Source: Halalkalibacter alkalisediminis
GTDB lineage: Bacteria > Bacillota > Bacilli > Bacillales > Bacillaceae_D
DNA: 64,000 nucleotides
Assembly: GCF_028610705.1 (NCBI RefSeq)
Contig: NZ_JAQQWT010000003.1
Coordinates: 109,412 to 173,411 of the forward strand
Direction: 5' to 3'
Positions within the stretch are counted from its first letter, which is position 1. The number at the start of each line of letters is the position of its first letter. Both the position numbers and the translations under genes were made by a program. Shown here piece by piece: positions 55,365 through 62,650 of this stretch. Below the pieces are notes generated by a model that ran no database searches, was not told where the DNA came from, and worked only from the letters and a program-made list of their open reading frames with translations.

Positions 55365-56204
55365 TTAGAGTGTGTTTTCCACAGAATCTGATTGCAAAGA
55401 GTCTGATTGCTGTTTTCGATTATATTTCCTTTTCATTCTACCTACTCCTCTAGACACAACAACCGTCGTTGACATTGAGGCTATTACAGCAGTCGCTACT
55501 TCTCTTGTTCCTTGAATAACCGCTTCCGTATTCGCTACTCCTTGCTCCTTCTTTCTGAAAATGGATTCCAAAATGACTATAGAAGCATCCACCATCATTC
55601 CAATCCCCAAGCCGAGTCCAATTAGGCTTAACATGTTAAAGCTATAGTCGAAAAACCACATGGCCGAGAATGTTAATAAAATTGATAGAGGAATCGACAA
55701 GCCGATAATCATCATCGCTCTTATATTTCTTAAAAATAACAAAAGCATGACAATGGCTAGTAATCCACCAATTAAAACATTTTGAGACACACCTTCAATG
55801 GAATCACTGACATGATCAGCTTGAGCAACCACCTCTCCTAACTCAAACCCACTAACGAGACCCTCATCTCTAATTTTCCCTACCTCTGCCCGGATCGCTT
55901 TTGCCATCTCCACTTGTGTAACAGTTGGAACACGAGCTATTTGAACAAGGATAAAGTCTTCACTTCCATTTTTCCAGACCCCTAATGAATGTTGGCTTGA
56001 TTGTTCTCTAACATTAGCAAAACCACGAACCTTTTTCACACCATCTGTTGTTAGTACAGAAATAGGTGTAAACTTTCTCCGTCTTAAGACGGAGATCACG
56101 TTATTGGGTATTAAATCACTAGCAAGGCTGAAAGTTATTGAAAAAGTCAAAGAAGTATGAAAAAATTTATTTAATAAGTAAAAAGGGAGAAAAACAATGG
56201 ACAA
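55365..56204 (-). pseudogene. Remnant of an RND (AcrB/SwrC-type) efflux pump gene
   Basis: Only about 200 of the usual 1,000 or more residues remain. The core corresponds to the first periplasmic docking region through the second to fourth membrane helices: VGKIRDEGL, NVLIGGLLAIVMLLLFLRN, then LGLGIGMMVDASIVILESI with the RND Asp, and TREVATAVIASMSTTVVV. The first 50 residues and the last 30 do not match the family and look like fused non-coding sequence. Both ends were lost, so this cannot form a pump. Confidence 0.85.
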
Positions 56205-57159
56205 TAAGAAAGTGATTATTACACAAAATATTAGCGAGAACCTTATTACTCAAGTACAACAGATTGTTCCGGATTGGCAGATCATCGTCGGGCGAGATCC
56301 ATCAAAATGGGAAAAGCATTTAAACGAGGCTGAAATCATTGTTGGCTGGAAAAAGGAAGTGAGTGATCTAGTTCTACAAAAGGAATCGTCCTTAAAATGG
56401 CTGCAAACATGGTCTGCTGGCGTTAATAATCTTCCTTTAAACGAATTACATTCTCGTGACATTCAATTAACAAGTGCCAATGGCGTCCATGCCAATCCAA
56501 TCTCAGAGACAATCTTTGCTCTGATGTTAGGCTTAACAAGAAAGATTCATACATACGTAAAAAATCAGCAAACGAAAACGTGGCATCACGCTAATATGAA
56601 ACTTGAAATACATGGAAAGACAATTGGTATTATTGGAGTTGGATCGATCGGAAAAGAGACAGCAAAAATAGCTAAAGCATTTGGCATGCATGTTTTGGGG
56701 ATTCGTCACTCTGGAGCACCAGTAGAACAGGTCGATGAAATGTTTACAACAGATCAGTTAAATAGCTTATTGCCGAAATGTGATTACGTCGTTGTCACTT
56801 TGCCTCTTACTTCAGAAACACAACATCTATTCGGTGCTGAACAATTTTCTTTAATGAAGTCTACTGCTTACTTTATCAACATTGGACGAGGAGAACTCGT
56901 TGTTGAACAAGACCTTATTCACGCACTTCTTGAGCAACAAATCGCCGGAGCTGGGTTAGATGTGTTCACGACTGAACCACTACCTGAAGAAAATCCATTA
57001 TGGACAATGGAAAATGTCATTGTTACTCCTCATACATCCGGTTCAACGGAACATTATGATAAGCGAGTGATTGAAGATATTTTCATTCCAAATTTAAAAA
57101 AGTATATAGCAAAAGAGCCACTTAGTATAAACGTTGTTGATTATAAAAAAGGCTATTAA
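56197..57159 (+). CDS. D-2-hydroxyacid dehydrogenase family protein
   Basis: A 320-residue NAD(P)-dependent dehydrogenase. The coenzyme motif is GIIGVGSIGKETAK near residue 145. The catalytic Arg is in NIGRGELV, the Glu in EPLPEENPLW and the His in VTPHTSGS. It could reduce a 2-keto acid such as glyoxylate or hydroxypyruvate. AAAGGGAG precedes the start. Confidence 0.9.
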   Translation: MDNKKVIITQNISENLITQVQQIVPDWQIIVGRDPSKWEKHLNEAEIIVGWKKEVSDLVLQKESSLKWLQTWSAGVNNLPLNELHSRDIQLTSANGVHANPISETIFALMLGLTRKIHTYVKNQQTKTWHHANMKLEIHGKTIGIIGVGSIGKETAKIAKAFGMHVLGIRHSGAPVEQVDEMFTTDQLNSLLPKCDYVVVTLPLTSETQHLFGAEQFSLMKSTAYFINIGRGELVVEQDLIHALLEQQIAGAGLDVFTTEPLPEENPLWTMENVIVTPHTSGSTEHYDKRVIEDIFIPNLKKYIAKEPLSINVVDYKKGY

Positions 57160-57184
57160 AGATTAACTTATATACACTAAAAAT

Positions 57185-57224
57185 AGCAGCCCCTTCATAT
57201 TTTCAGAATGAAGGGGCTACTTTC
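57185..57224. terminator. Bidirectional terminator
   Basis: AGCAGCCCCTTCAT pairs with ATGAAGGGGCTACT (one mismatch) between the dehydrogenase and the DUF421 gene. Confidence 0.8.
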
Positions 57225-57225
57225 T

Positions 57226-57926
57226 CTATTCAAATTGATTTGGTACTATATCATTTCGAATATCAATGTAAATGATTCCTTGCTCGTCTATTTGAGCATA
57301 GAAGACATCTTCAAGCCTCTTAATTTTATGATGAACTAAGATCTCTCTCACCCAATTTTCATCTTTTCCTAAGATTTTCAAACTTTGGTGAAGAATCTTT
57401 CCATCAATAATAAACCCTTGGGCTAAACCACGAGTAGCTTGGACATTAAGGACATCCTTTTGCATTGCTGGTAAATAGGGTGGTTTAGCAAGGACAGAAA
57501 TAGAACCATCCGTCTCCATAATCGCCGTTTCTACTTGATCCACATAAAAAAAACTTTCTTCCGAAGACTGGTAAGCAAACCGTCTATCGTAAGCCTTACT
57601 TTCTTAAGACCTTCCTCAAGAACTTGTCCATCTTGAATTAAATACGTTTCCTCGTCTTCTAAAACTTTGCGACCTCTTAAACTTTTAATTGCAATGACAC
57701 TAGTCAAAAAAGTATAAAAGCAAAATAAAATCAATCCGATCATGCCGATCCATACTGGAACATCTTTCGTAATCATCGAACTTGCAACAATGGAACCTAT
57801 TGTAATTCCAGCTACAAAATCAAAAAAATTCATCTGTGCTATGAGTTTTTTATTGAGCAACCGACACAATATGTAAAGAACAACAAAGCCAACCGTAGCA
57901 CGTATGATGATTTCCATCACAGTCAT
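57226..57926 (-). pseudogene. DUF421 membrane protein split by a frameshift in a T8 run
   Basis: Two overlapping reading frames together make one normal DUF421 protein of about 232 residues. The first 127 residues (three membrane segments, then LIQDGQVLEEGLKKVRLTIDG) run into a stop just after a run of eight T (A on the plus strand, 57546-57553). The other frame continues with VDQVETAIMETDGSISVLAK. A ninth T would join them as LRKKVFFYVDQVE. This may be a true mutation, a phase-variable switch, transcript slippage or a sequencing error. Confidence 0.7.
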
Positions 57927-57980
57927 AATACCACCAACCTTTTATGCACTAATTATCTCCATTTTCATTTTTGAACATTC

Positions 57981-58021
57981 AAAAAGAGGTAAACTCGGAC
58001 TGAGTCTACCTCTACTTTTTT
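57981..58021. terminator. Hairpin terminator upstream of the frameshifted DUF421 gene
   Basis: AGAGGTA and ACTC pair with GAGT and TACCTCT, flanked by AAAAA and TTTTTT, so it can work in both directions. Confidence 0.7.
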
Positions 58022-58032
58022 GGATTCCATTT

Positions 58033-58151
58033 AAATTGCAATTGCGCCGCTCGCTTACTAAAAAAAAGAACACACAGAGTAAGCCCAGACTCACGAAGCA
58101 GCATTACTAATTGTTTAGATTAAGAATCAAAAAGGTAAATACCAATCTTAA
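58033..58151. repeat. Degenerate relative of the repeat at the window start
   Basis: AAATTGCAATTGCGCCGCTC at the left resembles AAATTGCAACGGCTCCGCTC of the repeat at 1-77, and AATCAAAAAGGTAAATACCAA at the right resembles GATCAAAAAGGTAAAGACCAA. About 70 unrelated bases lie between the two modules. Confidence 0.45.
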
Positions 58152-58940
58152 CTATAATGACTTAGTTGCTCCACCATCTACTACAAGCGCCTGACCTGTT
58201 ACATACGTATTGGCGAATGATCCAAGAAAAACGATCATCTTAGCAAACTCTGTTGGAGTGCCATAGCGGCCAATTGGAATGGCTTGCTCCATTTGTTTCT
58301 TTCCTTCTTCATAGCTTAGATTCAACTTCTCTGCTCGAATTTGATCAAGTTCTGCTACGCGTTCTGTTCCAATTCTTCCTGGTCCTACCGTATTAATCAA
58401 AATCTGATCGGAGCCAAGTTCTTTAGCAAGCGATTTGGATAGTCCCACTATTCCTGTTCGGAATGTATTAGATAGAATCAATCCATCTACAGGTTCTTTT
58501 ATAGATGAGGACGCAATGTTGACAATACGTCCTCCCCCTTGTTTGCGCATATATGGAAGCACTTCCCTGATCGCACGAACAAAACTAAGCAGGTTGAGCT
58601 CAAATGCATATTGCCACATTTCATCTTCAAAAATATCAAACCCACCAGCAGGGGGTCCTCCTGCATTATTCACAAGTACATCAACAGAACCATGCAATTC
58701 AACTGTTTCCTTCACTAGACTTTTAATATCTTCTGGTTTTGTCACATCACATACGCGAATATTGGGCTTTTTTCCTGTTTCTTTTTCAATCTCACTTGCG
58801 GCAACGAGAAGCTCTTCTAGATTTCGGCTAGCAATCATCACGTTCGCACCCTCTTTTGAAAATTCTAGAGCGCTTGCTTTACCTAACCCTTTACTGGATG
58901 CTAATACAATAACTGATTTATCCTTTAATCCTAATTCCAT
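58152..58940 (-). CDS. Short-chain dehydrogenase-like protein with altered active site
   Basis: A 262-residue SDR-fold protein with the dinucleotide motif ASSKGLG, NNAGG and a C-terminal GQALVVDGG. The usual Tyr-x3-Lys is missing: after NIASSSIKE the sequence reads LSNTFRTGIVGLSK, with Asn and Arg where Tyr and Lys should be. This matches the BKR-like SDR group that I recall to lack the standard catalytic pair. It is the last gene of the TAXI transporter operon, 13 bases after the permease, so it may act on or sense the imported compound. Confidence 0.8.
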   Translation of the reverse strand: MELGLKDKSVIVLASSKGLGKASALEFSKEGANVMIASRNLEELLVAASEIEKETGKKPNIRVCDVTKPEDIKSLVKETVELHGSVDVLVNNAGGPPAGGFDIFEDEMWQYAFELNLLSFVRAIREVLPYMRKQGGGRIVNIASSSIKEPVDGLILSNTFRTGIVGLSKSLAKELGSDQILINTVGPGRIGTERVAELDQIRAEKLNLSYEEGKKQMEQAIPIGRYGTPTEFAKMIVFLGSFANTYVTGQALVVDGGATKSL

Positions 58941-58953
58941 TTTTTATCCTCCA

Positions 58954-60927
58954 TTACATCTCTATTGAACTAGATTGTATAGCTCTCATTTTCTTTCCTT
59001 TGTTCCATTGGATTAATACAACTACTACAATAATCACAAACCCTGCAATATCCTGGGTTAAACTCGGATTCATAAATAACAATGATCCTCCAAATAACAG
59101 TAAACGTAATACCCAATTCATGCTAGCTAAAAGATAGCCTTCTGCCGCTGTCCCTAACATGATTACTCCTGTTACAGCTGTGATAACAACAAGAACCCCT
59201 TCCATAAAGGTTGTATCGATTAAAAGAAGTGAGTTGTTGTAAACAAACATATACGGAACAATAAAACCGGCTATCGCTAACTTCATCGAGAGAAATCCTG
59301 TTTTCATTTGATCCCCACCGGATATCCCCGCTGCCGCAAAAGCGGCTAAAGCAACAGGTGGTGTAATGTTTGCAAATAATCCAAAGTAGAATACAAATAA
59401 ATGTGCAACTAATGGCTCAATCCCTAGAGTGATAAGGGCTGGTGCTGCCATAGTCGCCGTGATAATATACGTTGGGATACTAGGTAATCCCATCCCGAGA
59501 ACAATACATGCAATCATGGTAAAGACAAGTGTTAAGAATAGACTTTCACCGCCAAGCGTCACAATTCCGTTTGCTAGTTTCAAGCCAAATCCAGTCATAG
59601 TAGCTACACCGACAACAATTCCAACACAAGCACAAGCTATCGCTACCCCTACGGATGTCCGAGCCCCTTGCACCAATGCATCTATAATGTCGCGCATAGA
59701 CATTCTGGTTGTTTTCCGTAACATCGCTACAACAACAGTAATAATGATGGTCAGTAAAGCAGAAAAAATAATCGTACGGCCACTAAAGAACAACATATAC
59801 ATAAGGAATACGAGTGGGATTAGCAAATGACCACGCTCTTTTAATACTTCCATCACTTTCGGAAGATTTTCTCTCGATATTCCTTTTAAGCCTTCCTTCG
59901 TTGCACGAAGATGAATTTGAACGATGATTCCTAAATAAAATAGTAAAGCTGGAAGTAGCGCTGCCAAAGCAATCTGACTGTAAGGTATACCCAGAGTCTC
60001 AGCCATGATAAACGCCGCTGCTCCCATAATTGGTGGTAAAATCTGTCCTCCAACAGAAGCTGCGGCCTCTACAGCTCCAGCAAAATTACGACTATATCCT
60101 ATTTTTTTCATAAGAGGTATCGTAAAAGAACCAGTTGTGACAACATTGGCAACGGCAGCCCCGTTAATGCTTCCTAAGAAACCACTTGCTATAACAGAAA
60201 CTTTAGCCGGGCCACCTCGCGTTTGACCTGCAATGGCTAGCGCCATATCATTAAAAAACTGCCCCATTCCAGACTTTGATAAAAATGCACCAAATAGGAT
60301 AAATAAGAAAATATATGTAGCTGAGACTCCAATTGCGGTCCCGTATACCCCTTCGGTCGTCACATACATAAAATTCACCAGTTCATCCCATGTATAACCA
60401 CGATGGCGGAAAATCCCTGATAATTCACGGCCATATAATCCATATAAAAAGAAAATAACAGCCATCGTTGGCAAACCCCAACCTGTCACACGACGAGAAG
60501 CCTCTAGTACAAGTAGAACTAACATCGCTCCAAAAAACAAGTCAAAATGATTCGGTAAACCACCACGATTCACAATCCCCAAGTAATCTACAAATATATA
60601 AACAGATGTAGAAACAGCCATTAGCGCAAAAATGACATCATACCATGGGAGTTTCGTTCGACTTGCCTTTTTAAACGGTGGATATAATAAGAATATTAAC
60701 GCTAAAATCGCTGCAACATGCAATGATCGATGCTGCAAGGTTGCCGGCGTTCCAAAATAAGACGTGTACATATGGTAAAGAGATAAGCCAATTGCAATAA
60801 GAGAGACAATGATTGCAACCGTCTTATTTGAAAAAGTTCGAAAACGTGATTCAGCATCGTATTTTTCTAACACTTCTTGTTGTTCTTTTGTCATTTGAGG
60901 TTCATCTAAGGTTGAACGCTTTTCCAT
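58954..60927 (-). CDS. TRAP transporter fused permease (TAXI type)
   Basis: A membrane protein of about 657 residues joining the small (DctQ-like) and large (DctM-like) TRAP permease subunits. There are about 16 or more hydrophobic segments. The large-subunit features GGPAKVSVIASGFLGSINGA, PPIMGAAAF and GMGLPSIPTYI are present. It uses an ion gradient to move the ligand delivered by the TAXI binding protein. The ATG after GAGGTGA was taken as start; the upstream lipoprotein gene ends six bases before it. Confidence 0.93.
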   Translation of the reverse strand: MEKRSTLDEPQMTKEQQEVLEKYDAESRFRTFSNKTVAIIVSLIAIGLSLYHMYTSYFGTPATLQHRSLHVAAILALIFLLYPPFKKASRTKLPWYDVIFALMAVSTSVYIFVDYLGIVNRGGLPNHFDLFFGAMLVLLVLEASRRVTGWGLPTMAVIFFLYGLYGRELSGIFRHRGYTWDELVNFMYVTTEGVYGTAIGVSATYIFLFILFGAFLSKSGMGQFFNDMALAIAGQTRGGPAKVSVIASGFLGSINGAAVANVVTTGSFTIPLMKKIGYSRNFAGAVEAAASVGGQILPPIMGAAAFIMAETLGIPYSQIALAALLPALLFYLGIIVQIHLRATKEGLKGISRENLPKVMEVLKERGHLLIPLVFLMYMLFFSGRTIIFSALLTIIITVVVAMLRKTTRMSMRDIIDALVQGARTSVGVAIACACVGIVVGVATMTGFGLKLANGIVTLGGESLFLTLVFTMIACIVLGMGLPSIPTYIITATMAAPALITLGIEPLVAHLFVFYFGLFANITPPVALAAFAAAGISGGDQMKTGFLSMKLAIAGFIVPYMFVYNNSLLLIDTTFMEGVLVVITAVTGVIMLGTAAEGYLLASMNWVLRLLLFGGSLLFMNPSLTQDIAGFVIIVVVVLIQWNKGKKMRAIQSSSIEM

Positions 60928-60932
60928 GACAG

Positions 60933-61382
60933 TCACCTCTTCTCTATAAATATTTCCATTCGTTCATGGTGGGGCAGGTCTTCCGCATCAAAGACGATTG
61001 TATTATTCATCTCAAGTTCAAAATGAACGTTTTGAGAATGTATCCATCGAAACACAGATAATTGTTCATTAATATCTCGAACGACCACTTCACCATCTTC
61101 TACGGTCATCGTTCCCTTTTGATGAGGAACACCTGCACCAAATGATTGAAAGACCGTTTCTATTAATAAAAGCTCTCCTTCATCAGTAAGTTGATAGGTC
61201 TCACGCCATGGTGTTTTTTCGACTGAATGAATCCACTTAATGGTAAATGTATCACCAGCTTTTAAATGAGTCACTTCGTTATAAACGGTTTTATCTTCTT
61301 GACTCTGAACAACAAGGGTCAGGTAGTCTGAATTCGTACAAGCTGTGCATAAGAAAAGAGTGAATACGAACCAAACTTTCAT
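60933..61382 (-). CDS. DUF1850 lipoprotein of the TAXI transporter operon
   Basis: A protein of about 149 residues with a lipoprotein signal ending LCTAC. The DUF1850 core contains WIHSVEKTPWRETY and a later Gly-rich FQSFGAGVPHQKG. DUF1850 proteins are repeatedly encoded with TAXI-type TRAP transporters; their job is unknown and a periplasmic-side accessory role is likely. The start was placed at the ATG eight bases after AAAGGGG; an upstream extension of 22 residues would hide the signal peptide. Confidence 0.8.
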   Translation of the reverse strand: MKVWFVFTLFLCTACTNSDYLTLVVQSQEDKTVYNEVTHLKAGDTFTIKWIHSVEKTPWRETYQLTDEGELLLIETVFQSFGAGVPHQKGTMTVEDGEVVVRDINEQLSVFRWIHSQNVHFELEMNNTIVFDAEDLPHHERMEIFIEKR

Positions 61383-61410
61383 CTCCAAAACCCCTTTAAT
61401 AAAAATAGTG

Positions 61411-61469
61411 ACTGACTCATTCAACCCTCTCAAACAAAAAGAGAACATGGATCATGAGTCAGTTTTTTT
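61411..61469. terminator. Hairpin between the TAXI binding protein and DUF1850 genes
   Basis: ACTGACTCA pairs with TGAGTCAGT over a long loop containing a minor CTCT/AGAG pairing. T runs lie on both sides. It probably lets extra binding protein be made relative to the permease. Confidence 0.6.
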
Positions 61470-61476
61470 GAATTAA

Positions 61477-62490
61477 TTAATCTAATGCCCCAACCTCTTT
61501 AAAGTAACGTTCTGCTCCAGGATGGAATGGAACAGGCATTCCAACGCCCACTGTCTCTAACGCAATATCTTTTGCGGCATTGTGAGATCCCTGAATGTGT
61601 TCAAGGTTTTCAAACAATGTCTTCGTAATTTCATAACCTGCGTCTTCAGAAACCTCTTTAGAAAGGAGCAATAAATTAGTGATTGCAGCTGTTGGAATAT
61701 CTTCTTCATTTCCATAAGAACCTGCTGGTATCCATTCACTTGAGAAGAACGGATAATTTTCAATTAAGTATTCCATTGCTTCCCCTTCTATTGGTAGGAT
61801 TTTAGCTGTATGTGTTGTGTCTAGGTCAATGACTGTTGCATTAGGTACACCACTTGTCACAAATGCTGCATCAATCATTCCGTTTTTGATCTGGTCAATG
61901 GCTTCGCTATAAGATAAATAGTCAACATCAATATCATCATAAGTCATTCCATGAGCTTCTAGCACCATACGTGCATTTAACTCCACTCCAGAGTTTGCAG
62001 CTCCGACACCAACGCTTTTACCAGCTAAATCAGTAATACTTTCAATACCGGAATTTTCAGTTGTCACAACTTGAACAAAATTAGGATATAAAGACGTTAA
62101 TCCTCTTAATGTATCGATCGGCTGCTCACCTTCAAATGCACCGCTTCCTTCATAAGCTTGTAAAACAGCATCTGCCATCGTAATCGCAAGTTCTGCTCTG
62201 CCTGTATTAATAAGGTTGATATTTTCAACAGATGCACCAGTCGCTTGCACCGAAGAATCAATCCCTAGTTCTTTTTCAATAATATTGGCTACTGCTCCAC
62301 CAATTGGATAGTACACACCCGAGGTTCCTCCAGTTGCAACCGTTACAAATAAATCTTCTAGCTCCATGTCACCAGCTTCAGCTTCTGAACCTTCTGTCCC
62401 ATCAGAATTTGGACTTGTCGTTTCTTCCCCACCACAAGCCGTTAGAAACACAAGTAATGCTGCAACAAACAATGCGTAAAACTTTTTCAT
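61477..62490 (-). CDS. TAXI-family TRAP transporter solute-binding lipoprotein
   Basis: A protein of about 337 residues with a lipobox (FLTAC) and a Ser/Glu-rich linker. The TAXI family motif TGGTSGVYYPIGGAVANII begins the mature domain. In a Gram-positive cell it would be anchored to the outer face of the membrane and pass its ligand to the fused permease. Ligands of this family include glutamate and other small acids; the one here is unknown. GGGGGAAG precedes the chosen ATG. Confidence 0.93.
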   Translation of the reverse strand: MKKFYALFVAALLVFLTACGGEETTSPNSDGTEGSEAEAGDMELEDLFVTVATGGTSGVYYPIGGAVANIIEKELGIDSSVQATGASVENINLINTGRAELAITMADAVLQAYEGSGAFEGEQPIDTLRGLTSLYPNFVQVVTTENSGIESITDLAGKSVGVGAANSGVELNARMVLEAHGMTYDDIDVDYLSYSEAIDQIKNGMIDAAFVTSGVPNATVIDLDTTHTAKILPIEGEAMEYLIENYPFFSSEWIPAGSYGNEEDIPTAAITNLLLLSKEVSEDAGYEITKTLFENLEHIQGSHNAAKDIALETVGVGMPVPFHPGAERYFKEVGALD

Positions 62491-62534
62491 GTTTACTTCC
62501 CCCTCATACATTTTTTATCTTCCACTTTCTTTAA

Positions 62535-62551
62535 TGCAAGGGTCATGCCAA
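62535..62551 (-). promoter_or_regulatory. Sigma-54 (-24/-12) promoter of the TAXI operon
   Basis: On the minus strand TTGGCATGACCCTTGCA matches the sigma-54 consensus TTGGCACG-N4-TTGCA except for one base, with GG and GC exactly 10 bases apart. It lies about 45 bases upstream of the binding protein start. An NtrC-type activator gene ends 100 bases upstream, as expected for this promoter class. Confidence 0.85.
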
Positions 62552-62561
62552 CTTTAAAACC

Positions 62562-62650
62562 GCAAAAATGTATACGCTACCAAGTAAACGCATACATTTT
62601 TGCCGATTCTAAACCGGCAAAATTTGCCGTCCTGCAAAATTTGCCGGTTT
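62562..62650. promoter_or_regulatory. Repeated dyads, probable enhancer sites for the NtrC-type regulator
   Basis: GCAAAAATGTAT (62562-62573) and ATACATTTTTGC (62592-62603) form one dyad. AAACCGGCAAAATTTGC (62611-62627) and GCAAAATTTGCCGGTTT (62634-62650) form a second, perfect 17-bp one. On the minus strand CGGCAAATTTTGC occurs twice 17 bases apart, followed by CGGCAAAAATGTATGCG. They lie about 70-125 bases upstream of the sigma-54 start, the normal place for activator binding. The second dyad abuts the regulator stop codon and has no T-run, so it is not a plain terminator. Confidence 0.6.

Noticed and set aside
57131-57142. AACGTTGTTG near the end of the hydroxyacid dehydrogenase gene, resembling the LacI palindrome
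   Set aside because: It is a half-match inside a coding sequence (encoding INVVD), far from a promoter and outside the pectin island.
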